Shown in pieces: positions 6,745 to 16,397 of a stretch of DNA of 26,911 bases. Source of the stretch: JBKPFU01 sp046728975 (GTDB lineage: Bacteria; Actinomycetota; Thermoleophilia; Gaiellales; Gaiellaceae); the NCBI GenBank assembly GCA_046728975.1, contig JBKPFU010000198.1:1-26911 (forward strand), read 5' to 3'. The position numbers were made by a program, and so were the translations under genes. Every line of letters starts with the position of its first letter. Position 1 is the first letter of the stretch. The notes under the pieces were generated by a model. It was not told where the DNA came from and made no database searches. It saw only the letters and a program-made list of their open reading frames with translations.

Positions 6745-9686
6745 CTAACCGGCAAACGCCTGGAACTCTGCAGCCCGCACGTTCAACGCCTGGCTGCTGG
6801 CAGTCGCGCAGTCGGTGTTCGCCCGCGGGTCGGCGTCCTGCTCGCCGGCGTAGTCCGGGGCGCCTGTGCATTGGTTGGTGAGCACCTCGAATCGCAGGTG
6901 CGTCGCCTTGGTGAAGGGAATGTCGAACGATCGGATGATGAGCTCCGGCGCTCGCGGCCGCGGTGCAATCGATGGGAACGCGTCCGCCGGGCTCGTGTAG
7001 ACAACGGCGAAGTCGGCCGCGTTCGAGCACGTGACGGCGCCCTTCGCCTCGCACGCGAGGACACGGAATTGCCGCAAGGCGGAGACCCGGCTCTGCGTAC
7101 CGCCGTCGGGGTCGGTCGGGATGGGCGGGCGCAGCATCGCGCTGACCTGGATTCGGCGCACCTGCCGAGCGCCGCCGGCCAGGTCCACGGTCACCTGCTT
7201 TCCGGCCACCGCGCTCCCGAGCGAGGCCCAGTTGGTGGCCTCGTCGTCGTCGACGACTCTGGCGAGGTTGATGCCGTCGCCGGACACGGTCGCCCCGGCG
7301 GCGCTTGACGCCAGGTTGAGCTGCATCAGGATCGGCATATCCCTGACCTGACCGGCACCGAACGAAAGCGAGTGCCTCACCAGCCCACGGCCCGGGGCCT
7401 GCACGATGAAATCGTACGACCCGGGAACCAGGCTGACCACGTTGGACAGCGCGGTGCCGGGGTCGGTGTCGGCGACCGGCACCGCCCTGGCCTGGTAATG
7501 GCCGACGAAGAGCTTCGCGTTCGAGATGACCGCGCCGCTCTCGTCGATCGGCCTGAACGTCACCGTCGCCTCGTTCGCGCTCGGCGAGGTGAAGCTAGGC
7601 ACCGGGTCAGCGTCGCCGCTCCCGTTGCTGGATGCAGCCTCGCCAAGGCCGCGCTTGGCGAACGCGTTCCACAGGATGTCCTGGTTTGCACCGCCGAAGC
7701 GGATCATGTCCGCCGCGAGCATCGCGTCCCGCGAGTCCACCATGCTGACCTGGCTGGTGGTCATCAGCGGGAACGAATCGAACATGATCTGCGCCCAGCG
7801 CCGGTTGCCCGGGCAGGAGGTGACCGGGGTCAGCCCGTTGGCGCAGGACTTCTGCAGTGCCGGCGTGCCGGCGCCGTAGCGGCCGATCATCGCCGATCTG
7901 ATGTCGAAGTTCGTCGCGCTCCAGGTCTCGCCGGAGGCGTGCACCTGCAGCCCGACCAGGTCGTAGTCGATGCTGGAGTAGTTGAGCGGGCTGTTGCTCA
8001 TGTTGTAGTTGCGGATACCGGCGACGGGATCGGTGGTGACGTACTCACCGATCGTGTAGGCCCGCTGCCCGGACGGCGCGTAGCCGTGCTCGTTCAGGTA
8101 CTCCATCGCCGCCAGATCCGACCAGCTCTCGCTCATGCCCTGCGGAGAGCTCACGCCGGCGTTCGGGCCGGCGATCATCCGGTTGGTGATCGCGTGCGTG
8201 TACTCGTGGCCGACCACGGTCATGTCGAAGTCGCCGTCGACGCACTTGGTGTAGAACGCGCCGGCGATCGACTGCCACAGGTACATGTTCGTGATCGGCG
8301 CGGTCCCCTCCGGCGGGGTGATCTGGTTGGCGTTGTCCCGCGCGGCGAACGTGGGCGGGCCGCCGCTGATGCCACCGGCCTGCGCGTTGCCTCGCTCGGG
8401 GTCGTTCCCGAGCCCACCCCGACCGAAGTTGTCGTTCTGCAGGTTGAACAGCGCTTCGGTGAAGCCGAGGTGGTAGCTCCAGTCGTGCATCCGGTTGTGC
8501 ATCGCGAACAGGTTCGCCCGGGCCGCATCGATGTCGTTACGTTCGGGCGAAGTGAACGTGGTGTCCGGGTTGCACGCCTCCTCGAACCACTGGTTGGTCC
8601 ACGGGTAGGTGTACTCCCGCGTCGGGCTCGGCGTGGCCAGCTCGGTCCCGACACTGAACGGGTTGTTGCTGTTCCAGTTGTGCACCGCGAACGCGTTGTT
8701 GCCGTACGTGGTGTTCGAGGACAGTCCGGTGGCCGGGTCGACGTCCCAAGCTAGCGGCGAGGCCGACGTGCCGATGACCTCGGCGCAGCCGGCGACGGCG
8801 GTCTGGCACCACACGACCCGCGTGTCGGTGGACGAGTAGTCGGTGGACGGGGTGTTGGGGAAGACCGCCCACTCCGGGTTGTCGGTGTCGTGATCGACGA
8901 GGTCCTCGCGAAGCAGGATCGAGCCGTCGCGCGCGTCGACGTACGTGGCGAACGCCATCGGTGCACCGGTTGCGCCGTTGACGTTGGCGCCGAGCGTGAT
9001 CATGTAGGCCGCCCGGGCACGTGCCGCCGTGGGCACTGCCACCAGCTCGGTGTCTGCCACCTTGGCGTCAGCGCGACCGGAGTCCCTGATCGCGATCTGC
9101 CGGGCGGCGGCGGCGCCGAGCGTGGCGTCGGCCGGCGCGGCCGAGCTGCGGGCCAGCGAGGAGCTCACGTACCAGGCCGCTCCATCCCGGACGGCGACGG
9201 CGAGCAGGCCGTCGACACCGGCGCGCAGGCCACCGAACGCTGGCGGAACAGCACCGCGGCGCCGCGACCCATCGGGGCGACGGTCAGAACCTCGAGAGCA
9301 GCCGCCCCGCTCTGCGTCAGTCCGAGGACGTCGCGGTTTGCCGCGATGTACGCCCGCGCCGCTGCGACCGGGTCTGCCGGCAGTCCGACCGCCAGCGGCT
9401 TGCCCGTCGACGCAAGCACGGCGGGCGTGCCGAACGTGTTCCAACGAGCGCGGGCGCCGGCTTTGGCCGCGCTTCCCCTCTGCCGGGCTGTCGGCGCGGT
9501 CCGACCCACGCGGTTGTCCTTGATCTTGTTGTCAGCCCGGCCGCTCTGGATCCCTCCAGGATCTCTTTGCCCCCGGTCCTGTCCGCCGGGTGTCGCGGTG
9601 ACGCTGCCGGTTCCAGCGACGAGGACGAGCACGGCTGCGAACAGCAGCGCGGTCGCCCCAGCTAACACGCGGGATCTTCTGCGCAT
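6745..9686 (-). CDS. Secreted M36 (fungalysin-like) metalloprotease, one-base frameshift near 9233-9240
   Basis: The start is ATG 9686, behind GAGGAGGGAGAGG; a signal peptide follows (RRRSRVLAGATALLFAAVLV). The propeptide (WNTFGTPAVL, PVAAARAYIAANRDVLGLT) is FTP-like. After FRQR the frame must jump: the rest of the protein (FGGLRAGVDGLLAVAV onward) continues in another frame, fitting one missing base at CGTTCGG. The catalytic domain is intact: HEYTH at 8194-8208 with the glutamate of GMSESWSD about 26 residues on. A later region (VSGDGINLARVVDDDEATNW) looks like an F5/8 type C (discoidin) carbohydrate-binding domain. The enzyme would be an extracellular zinc endopeptidase. It is either a recent pseudogene or carries a sequence error; the remaining 830 codons are clean. 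Confidence 0.85.
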
Positions 9687-10024
9687 GTTCCCTCTCCCTC
9701 CTCTGCCGAACGGGCTACGTTCGTCGCGATCCATACACCATCTGCGCGAGCGCTGTGTTGGCGTCGCCTCGCCACTCTCGAAGCACGCGACGAACCCCTA
9801 CACACCGTCTACGCGCCGTGCGCACCCCTAGGCGGAGGGTGCTAGTTGCAGGTAATTCGTGATCATGTGCTGCCGCTCGTCCGGGCCGACTCGTCGACGT
9901 GCTCGATGCGAAGGCTGCGCGGCGGCCCCGAGCAATAGCTCGAAATTTAGACCCTGTAGCTGGATCTCATTTAGATCCGAGGATTCAGGCCGACCAGGGG
10001 GTTCCGCTCTACAGTTCCCGGCCT

Positions 10025-10092
10025 CTTCCCTGGTGGGAAGCAGGGGGAATCAGTAGGGGTTAAGGAGAGCCGCCGCCTGAGGCGGCTCTCCT
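10025..10092 (+). ncRNA. Candidate structured leader or small RNA ending in a hairpin
   Basis: A CTTCCC-TGGT-GGGAAG hairpin is followed 22 bases later by the 10063-10092 terminator-like stem. No ORF lies directly upstream, so the terminator would end a short non-coding transcript or act as an attenuator for the gene at 10162. This rests on inference from structure only. Confidence 0.3.
10063..10092 (+). terminator. Strong 12-bp hairpin upstream of the lysyl oxidase-like gene
   Basis: AGGAGAGCCGCC and GGCGGCTCTCCT pair perfectly over the loop GCCTGA; CTTGT follows. It stands 70 bases before the next gene on the same strand. Confidence 0.65.
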
Positions 10093-10161
10093 CTTGTGCG
10101 GTGACATCTGCAGCGTCGGAACTGCAGAGAGGCGGTCGGGGAGCTTCTAATCTTCGCGCCG

Positions 10162-10932
10162 TTGTTCCCACGGTTTGCCGTGCTGCTCCTCGCGCTCGCC
10201 GTGCTGCTCCCGAGCGCGGCTGGGAGCACGGGACCCCCGCGCGAGCTCCTTCCCGACCTCGTCACCAGGCCGCCAGGCAGGATCTTCCTCCAGGTGACCA
10301 AGCGCGGAAAGCGGTTGGTTCGCTTCTCGAATGAGGTTGTCAACGTCGGGAGCGGCCCGCTCGAGCTGCGCCCCCGCGTCGGCGACTGCAACCGCGACGG
10401 CGACTTCGGCAACGACCGCACGGCGTACCAGCGCATCTATCGCGACGCGAACGGAGACGGGCGCTTCTCGCGGGGCGTCGACGTCCGCTTCCGCGCGCGG
10501 GCCGCAGGGTGCACGCGGTTCCATCCGGCGCACAAACATTGGCACTTCGAGGCGCTCGCCGAGTACGTGCTGCGCAACCAGCTCGGGTCGTTGGCGACTG
10601 CGGGGAAAAAGGTGAGCGTGTGCGCCGTCGATTCGAAACGGCGGCTGCCGACGGCGGGGTCGCCACGTCGGAGGTACTACGGGAGCGGCCCGCGTAGGTG
10701 CCGACGCGATTCGATCGGCGGCATCTCCATCGGTTGGGGCGACATCTACGGTGCCCGCGTCAGCGGGCAAGAGCTCGATGTCACGACGCTCCGCGACGAC
10801 GTGTACTGCCTCGTCTCCCGCGCCGATCCCAAAAACCGTCTCGTGGAGTCGAACGAGCGAAACAACACCCGCACAGCTCGGATCGTCCTCCACGGCAAGG
10901 CGCTCGACTGGCAGCCGTACCGTCGCTGCTGA
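10162..10932 (+). CDS. Secreted lysyl oxidase-like copper protein
   Basis: The protein has 256 residues. A hydrophobic leader (AVLLLALAVLLPSAAG) marks it as exported. The region HPAHKHWHFEAL (H121, H124, H126, H128) matches the copper-binding histidine cluster of the lysyl oxidase family. The C-terminal block (GWGDIYGA, LDVTTL, YCLVSRADP, NRLVESNERNN) is the conserved ending seen in bacterial members. Lysyl oxidases deaminate lysine side chains using copper and a lysine tyrosylquinone cofactor; whether bacterial ones do so is little tested. The start is uncertain: TTG 10162 gives the best signal peptide, but its ribosome site is weak; GTG 10180 is an alternative. The C39-like gene follows 38 bases later in the same direction. 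Confidence 0.85.
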   Translation: MFPRFAVLLLALAVLLPSAAGSTGPPRELLPDLVTRPPGRIFLQVTKRGKRLVRFSNEVVNVGSGPLELRPRVGDCNRDGDFGNDRTAYQRIYRDANGDGRFSRGVDVRFRARAAGCTRFHPAHKHWHFEALAEYVLRNQLGSLATAGKKVSVCAVDSKRRLPTAGSPRRRYYGSGPRRCRRDSIGGISIGWGDIYGARVSGQELDVTTLRDDVYCLVSRADPKNRLVESNERNNTRTARIVLHGKALDWQPYRRC

Positions 10933-10970
10933 CTCTTGAACAGCAAGCTCGCGCCGATTAGGATCGCCGC

Positions 10971-12269
<1,299 letters not shown>

Positions 12270-12273
12270 CGCG

Positions 12274-12432
12274 CTAAGTACAGCGGCAGACGACTTCGCC
12301 TAAGTCGCGACGCTCGTACCTGAGCCCGCAGCGTCCGCACGTCGGCGGGAGCACCTGGGCCCGGACCAGCAAGGCGCGCATCAGCGCCGCCCAGAGGACG
12401 AGATAGGGAACGACGAAGGCGGCCGACGTCAC
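12274..12432 (-). CDS. Small membrane protein with a zinc ribbon (52 aa)
   Basis: A GTG start at 12432-12430 opens a 52-residue frame ending in TAG at 12274. A stop upstream in the same frame limits the start. Residues 3-27 (SAAFVVPYLVLWAALMRALL) form one transmembrane helix. Behind it come TCGRCGLRYERRDLGE and VCRCT: two cysteine pairs (C32/C35 and C49/C51), a compact zinc ribbon on one side of the membrane. The family is not recognised. The frame is too short for ordinary gene callers, but the helix plus paired cysteines are unlikely by chance. It is convergent with the C39-like gene. Confidence 0.65.
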   Translation of the reverse strand: MTSAAFVVPYLVLWAALMRALLVRAQVLPPTCGRCGLRYERRDLGEVVCRCT

Positions 12433-12501
12433 AACCGTCGGTATCGGCCGGGTCCCGCCGGATCATTAGCCTCGCAAGGAAGTGTGGGAGAGGCCGGTAG
12501 A

Positions 12502-12741
12502 ATGCGGGTCGTGAGCTGGCTGTCGATCGCGCTGCTTGCCTGCGCGGTGCTCGCCGTCATTGGCGCCGAGTGGCCGAGGCTCTCGAAGAACTTCGGGTTC
12601 GAGGCGCGGCGGACGCGAGAGCGAGCGCGGCGCAAGTCGCAGTTCCGCGTCTTGCGCGGCGAGGACGACGACTCGGACGAGTTCGCGGCCAGCGTCGAGC
12701 GCGACCTTTCTCAGCTCCCCACTATCGACAAGCGGGACTAG
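12502..12741 (+). CDS. Small single-pass membrane protein with charged tail
   Basis: The product has 79 residues from ATG 12502, preferred over GTG 12484 because GGGAGAGG stands about eight bases upstream. The N-terminal helix (VVSWLSIALLACAVLAVIGA) anchors it; the rest is very charged (ARRTRERARRKSQFRVLRG, then EDDDSDEF) and would lie in the cytoplasm. The function is unknown. It reads away from the zinc-ribbon gene, with 69 bases between their starts, so the two are divergent. Confidence 0.65.
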   Translation: MRVVSWLSIALLACAVLAVIGAEWPRLSKNFGFEARRTRERARRKSQFRVLRGEDDDSDEFAASVERDLSQLPTIDKRD

Positions 12742-12811
12742 GAGGGTTTGACTGCCTCGCGCCGTTCCAGCGCGCGGCGGCTTAGCGCCGTATTTTCGTC
12801 CAAGCCCTCCT
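12740..12811. terminator. Long-range stem between convergent genes
   Basis: AGGAGGGTTTG (12740-12750) pairs with CAAGCCCTCCT (12801-12811), with one G-T pair, and GC-rich material between them can fold further (GGCG/CGCC around 12780). It overlaps the stop codons of both convergent genes, so it probably ends transcription from each side. Confidence 0.55.
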
Positions 12812-15206
12812 AACGGACGACGAAGGTCGTCCTGAGCGTCCGCGTGTTCGGGAGAATGCGCGGAACGTCCTCCATGTTCTTCGTCTCCTGGTAGTCGGCC
12901 ACCTGGAGGACGAGGGTATGGCGGCCGGCAGTTAGGCCGCCGCCGGCGACGATTGCTCGTCCGGTGCGCCGGAAATAACGAACCCCGACTCCTCGGCCGT
13001 CGACGGTTGCGAAGAATGAAGAAGGATCCACGCCGGAGCCCCGGTCGCCGACGCGGAGGGGCACCGGGCGGCCGCGGCGAACGGTCCGCGCGAGCAGGCG
13101 GACCGACGGCGGGCTCCGATCGTCGATCCAGAAGCGGAAGGTGAAACGGCCGGCGGCGCGCCGACTCGTCGTGTCGAAGACGATGTCGTAGGCGCCGGGG
13201 TTTGGCAGGATGGCGGCGACCGCGGGGACCCTCTCGTCGAAGCGGCGCTGGTAGGGATTGATGTTGAGCGGCAGCGCAGCGATGCCCTGCAGCCGGTTCT
13301 CGTCACCGGCGCGAATCACCCGCGGCTGAACCTGCACGCCGGGGCGCGCCGAGAGCAGAACCGCCCCGAAGTTCGCGACCGGCCGGCGGAGGCGGACGCG
13401 GAAGATCTGTTCGGGGCCGGCAAAGGTGCCGAGGATCTTGGCGCCGCCGGGGTCGCTCGGGTAGCGGTATGAGCGAACGAGTGCGGGCCTTCCTGCCGTG
13501 TTCCCGTGGTAGATGCCGGGCCGCCGAAGACGAACCGCGCGCTCGCGCGCGAGCTGCGGTGCGCTCACGCGGACCCAGAGCGGGATCCGGCGAACGGCGC
13601 CGCCGCGCCGCACCGTGACGAAGCCGGTCGCCTCGGCGAGGCGCGCATTTGCCGTGGCCTGCGCGGTCACGGCGAGGAGGCCTGGAACGGTAACGGTGGG
13701 CGGAGCGGTCACGGTGAGCCCGCGCGCGCCACGCGCGCCCGCGTCCACCGACCAGACGCCCGAGCCGCCCCCTGCATCGGTCAAGCTGATCGTCCGCTCG
13801 ACGCGCGTGCGCCGTTTCAGGAACCCGAACGAAAGGCCGGTCGGACTTGCGAACACGAGGGGGCTGTCCGCGGCGGGCAGGTTGAGGAAGCCGCCACCCT
13901 CCCGGAGTGCGCCGACCTCTCTCCCTTCGCCGTCGACGACCGGCCTGCCCGTCTGCACGAGTGCCGACTTGACCTGCTGCACGCTCCACGCCGGGTGCCG
14001 CTGGATGAGCAGCGCAGCTCCGCCTGCGACATGGGGAGTCGCCATGCTCGTCCCGCTGAAAGCGTCCCAAGCGCCTTTCGACACCGGCACGGACGAGACG
14101 ATCTGCGAGCCGGGAGCGGTGAGATCCGGCTTCATCTGGAGCGAGATCGGCGTGGGTCCCGCCGAGGAAAACGTCGTGATCTCCCGCGCGTCCGTCGAGG
14201 CGGCGACCGTGATCGCCTTCGGGGTGGAGCCTGGGGACGAGATCGAGCCGCCGCCGAACTCCTCGAATTCGTTGCCCGCGGCAACGACGGGCACGACCCC
14301 CGCGTTCGCGGCGCCGTTCAGCGCCTTGACGACGAGATCGCGGCTCGGCTCGACCTCCGGCTCGCCGATCGACAGGTTGATGACGTCCATGCCGTCGCGG
14401 ACGGCGGCCTCGATCGCGGCCGCGATCTCCGGCGAGTTTCCGTTGATGCCCACCTCCGGGGTCGGGATCGTCAGGACCTTGTAGTTGCCGAGATACGACC
14501 GCGGCGCGACGCCCGAGAGGCGGCGGCCGTCTGCGTTCGTCCGGTAGTTGCCGGCCGCGATCCCCGCGACGTGCGTGCCGTGCTCGGAGTACAGAGGATC
14601 GAACGGCCGGCCGGCGTAGCGCCAGCTCGGGCTCGGCGGCGCGAACGCGCGCGCGACGATCACTTTTGGGCTCGTAAAGGCCGTCTGGCCCTTCGGAAAG
14701 CCGGCCGGCGTCGCGTAACCCGCGGGCGAGAAGAACGGGTGGCGCACGTCGATGCCGTCGTCGATGATCCCGATCTTCACTCCGCCGCCGGCGGTCTCCA
14801 GCGCGGGGCCCCAGAGGGCGGGCGCGCCGACGGCGGGCACGCTGCGGTCGAGCGAGGCCCGATACCTCACGCTCGTGTAGACGGACTTCACGCCGTCGAT
14901 CGTCTTCAGGCGCTCAATGCCGGACGCCGGGATCACGAGCGCGAGCCCGTTGAGCACGATCCGATAGCGCCAGTGGACCCGGGCGCCGGGAATCGCGCGC
15001 TCGATCCGCCGCCAGACGATGTCCTGGTCGTCCGCGGGTCCCGTGAGCTCGGCGACGACTTCGACCGTTCGCTGTGCCTGCGCAGGACGCGGCTGCGCGG
15101 CCGCTCCGCCAAGCGCGCACGCGGCCACGAGCGCAGCGATCACGAGACCCCGGATCAGGAAAAGCATGCTACGCAGTGGCGGCGGCCGCCGGCCAAACCC
15201 GGACAT
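12810..15206 (-). CDS. Secreted S8 subtilisin-like serine protease
   Basis: The protein has 798 residues. A signal peptide (MLFLIRGLVIAALVAACALG) lies after 13 leader residues, so ATG 15167 is a possible alternative start. Residues 47-115 form an I9-type inhibitor propeptide. The catalytic triad is present: D149 in IGIIDDGID, H209 in EHGTHVAG, S387 in FSGTSMATPHVAGG; oxyanion N312 is in AAGNEF. After residue 440 come beta-sandwich-like domains (about 440-560 Fn3-like, then two further domains to 798) that may bind substrate or the cell surface. It is a typical large extracellular subtilase. Convergent with the small membrane protein; the upstream gap to tRNA-Leu is 70 bases. Confidence 0.93.
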   Translation of the reverse strand: MSGFGRRPPPLRSMLFLIRGLVIAALVAACALGGAAAQPRPAQAQRTVEVVAELTGPADDQDIVWRRIERAIPGARVHWRYRIVLNGLALVIPASGIERLKTIDGVKSVYTSVRYRASLDRSVPAVGAPALWGPALETAGGGVKIGIIDDGIDVRHPFFSPAGYATPAGFPKGQTAFTSPKVIVARAFAPPSPSWRYAGRPFDPLYSEHGTHVAGIAAGNYRTNADGRRLSGVAPRSYLGNYKVLTIPTPEVGINGNSPEIAAAIEAAVRDGMDVINLSIGEPEVEPSRDLVVKALNGAANAGVVPVVAAGNEFEEFGGGSISSPGSTPKAITVAASTDAREITTFSSAGPTPISLQMKPDLTAPGSQIVSSVPVSKGAWDAFSGTSMATPHVAGGAALLIQRHPAWSVQQVKSALVQTGRPVVDGEGREVGALREGGGFLNLPAADSPLVFASPTGLSFGFLKRRTRVERTISLTDAGGGSGVWSVDAGARGARGLTVTAPPTVTVPGLLAVTAQATANARLAEATGFVTVRRGGAVRRIPLWVRVSAPQLARERAVRLRRPGIYHGNTAGRPALVRSYRYPSDPGGAKILGTFAGPEQIFRVRLRRPVANFGAVLLSARPGVQVQPRVIRAGDENRLQGIAALPLNINPYQRRFDERVPAVAAILPNPGAYDIVFDTTSRRAAGRFTFRFWIDDRSPPSVRLLARTVRRGRPVPLRVGDRGSGVDPSSFFATVDGRGVGVRYFRRTGRAIVAGGGLTAGRHTLVLQVADYQETKNMEDVPRILPNTRTLRTTFVVR

Positions 15207-15260
15207 TCTCCTAACGATTGTCGAGCCGGCCTGGCGCGGAAGGCTCGGTTCCTAGGCGGC

Positions 15261-15266
15261 TACAAT
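15261..15266 (+). promoter_or_regulatory. Possible -10 box of tRNA-Leu
   Basis: TACAAT lies ten bases before the tRNA. Its context GGCGGCTACAAT matches that of tRNA-Asn at 11 of 12 bases. No clear -35 is visible. Confidence 0.5.
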
Positions 15267-15276
15267 GCCCGTCCGC

Positions 15277-15360
15277 GCGGATGTGGCGGAATTGGTAGAC
15301 GCGCACGGTTCAGGTCCGTGTGGGGGAAACCCCGTGGAGGTTCAAGTCCTCTCATCCGCA
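15277..15360 (+). tRNA. tRNA-Leu (CAG)
   Basis: This is an 84-base class II tRNA. Acceptor GCGGATG/CATCCGC with discriminator A; anticodon stem CACGG/CCGTG with loop TTCAGGT, giving CAG; a variable arm around GGGGGAAACCCC; T loop TTCAAGT. The long variable arm and D arm with TTGGTAGACGC fit leucine. No CCA is encoded. Confidence 0.97.
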
Positions 15361-15406
15361 TAGCCATCTCGGGCGGTCTCACTGCCCAAACAGTGGCGAA
15401 ACGGCT

Positions 15407-15607
15407 GTGCCTGACACGTTCGACCACATCGTTTACCGCTACGGCGTCCCGGCTGAAGGACCCGCGGTCCGGCTCGACCACGAACTGCAGGCCGGCGAAA
15501 CGATCGAATGGGACGGGCGGCCGATGCGTGTCGTGGCCGCGCGGTCCGAGGAGCGTGACTACGGCCGCGTCCGCATCGTGCATCTCGAAACGATTAGCGA
15601 CGAGTAG
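15407..15607 (+). CDS. Hypothetical small protein (66 aa)
   Basis: GTG 15407 starts a 66-residue frame 46 bases after tRNA-Leu. It contains RLDHELQAGETIEWDGRPMR, then VVAARSEERDYGRVRIVHLE. The pattern of short strands (GETIEWDGRPMRVV, GRVRIVHLE) suggests a small all-beta domain. The family is not recognised. The ribosome site is weak, but a strong terminator follows at once, which supports a real transcript. It may be co-transcribed with the tRNA. Confidence 0.65.
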   Translation: MPDTFDHIVYRYGVPAEGPAVRLDHELQAGETIEWDGRPMRVVAARSEERDYGRVRIVHLETISDE

Positions 15608-15631
15608 CCGCGGTCGCACGCTTGTCTGGAA

Positions 15632-15670
15632 GGGGAGGCGGCTACGCCCCCCGACGTAAGCCGCCTCCCT
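15632..15670 (+). terminator. Terminator after the 66-aa gene
   Basis: GGGAGGCGGCT (15633-15643) and AGCCGCCTCCC (15659-15669) pair perfectly, with an inner ACG/CGT. There is no T-run, as is usual in such GC-rich genomes. Confidence 0.7.
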
Positions 15671-15682
15671 GCTCGCTCCCAA

Positions 15683-15735
15683 AAGGGGTGTCGGCGAGCG
15701 CCAGGCCGCATGCGCTCATGCCTGTCTGACCCCTT
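15683..15735. terminator. Weak stem downstream of the secreted protein at 15802
   Basis: AAGGGGT (15683-15689) pairs with ACCCCTT (15729-15735) over a 39-base loop. The right arm sits in a GTCTGACCCC context that recalls short palindromes scattered in soil bacteria. Support is weak. Confidence 0.3.
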
Positions 15736-15801
15736 GCTCCCAGGTCGGGTGCGAGCAGAAGACGATTTAGCCTCTCGTCGATCGAGTAAACCCGGACGGC
15801 C

Positions 15802-16323
15802 TTAGTAGCTGAATGCCACGGTGCCGGCGACGCGGGCGGCATAGATCACGCAGCGCCCGAACAGCGAATAGCGGTAGTGCGTGAGCGTCACCTCGAAGCT
15901 GCCCGAGCCCCCGGATGTGGTCGTCGTCGTGACGTCCTCCAACGTTCCCGTCACGCGAAACCGCTGGTTTCTGCAGCCGGCGCCTGGATCGATCGTTGTA
16001 ACCATGCCGCCTTGATAGGCGAAGGTTCCAGTCACGAAGTCGACCCCGCTGGGGCCGGCGGTGGTCATCTCGAACGACCCTCCGTTGACGTACGTCGGTG
16101 ACGAACCGAGCGGGTCGTGCTCGACGGACGTGTTCCACGCGGCGCGATCGCCTGCATTTCCCGTGCCCACGCCCGCGAACGTGCCGACGGTCGACGTGAA
16201 CGCGTACTCGTAGCCGACGAGGGCAAAGCTCGTCGAGGCCGGTGCGGCTGGCGCTGCTGCAGGCGTCGCGAGTGCGGCGGCGGCCACAACGGCAACAATC
16301 GAGGAACGGAAGACGGCTTTCAC
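15802..16323 (-). CDS. Secreted protein of unknown function (173 aa)
   Basis: GTG 16323, behind GAGGG, starts the protein; a longer open frame upstream is not coding, because it shadows the copper monooxygenase gene. The leader (AVFRSSIVAVVAAAALATPA) is a signal peptide. The mature part is rich in serine, threonine and glycine, with alternating strands (SFEMTTAGPSGVDFVTGTFA, TGTLEDVTTTTTSGGSGSFE) and two cysteines, in GCRNQRF and GRCVIY, that could form a disulfide. It looks like a single beta-barrel or sandwich domain. The family is not recognised. It lies 74 bases downstream of the monooxygenase gene on the same strand, so co-expression is possible. Confidence 0.75.
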   Translation of the reverse strand: MKAVFRSSIVAVVAAAALATPAAAPAAPASTSFALVGYEYAFTSTVGTFAGVGTGNAGDRAAWNTSVEHDPLGSSPTYVNGGSFEMTTAGPSGVDFVTGTFAYQGGMVTTIDPGAGCRNQRFRVTGTLEDVTTTTTSGGSGSFEVTLTHYRYSLFGRCVIYAARVAGTVAFSY

Positions 16324-16397
16324 GGCATACCCTCGGTGGTACAAGGCTTCTTGCCGTCGCGGGCTCCTCCGAAACGTGCCGGGCGGCAGGCTGAAGC

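Larger units (their letters stand above)
9687..10161. other. Intergenic region with several hairpins
   Basis: This 475-base gap lies between the divergent M36 protease and the lysyl oxidase-like gene. It contains no supported gene. Visible structure: GGATCT/AGATCC (9962-9978), CTTCCC/GGGAAG (10025-10040) and a 12-bp hairpin at 10063-10092. The divergent promoters must lie here. Confidence 0.5.

Noticed and set aside
7372..8754. A 460-codon plus-strand frame
   Set aside because: It lies entirely opposite the M36 catalytic domain and is rich in Arg, Val and His as expected for a shadow frame.
9237..9444. The first 69 codons of the long M36 frame as the true N-terminus
   Set aside because: They are out-of-frame sequence (arginine- and glycine-rich); signal peptide and propeptide are found in the neighbouring frame.
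13506..15659. A 717-codon plus-strand frame running through tRNA-Leu
   Set aside because: It is antisense to the S8 protease and reads through a tRNA gene, so it cannot be a real protein.
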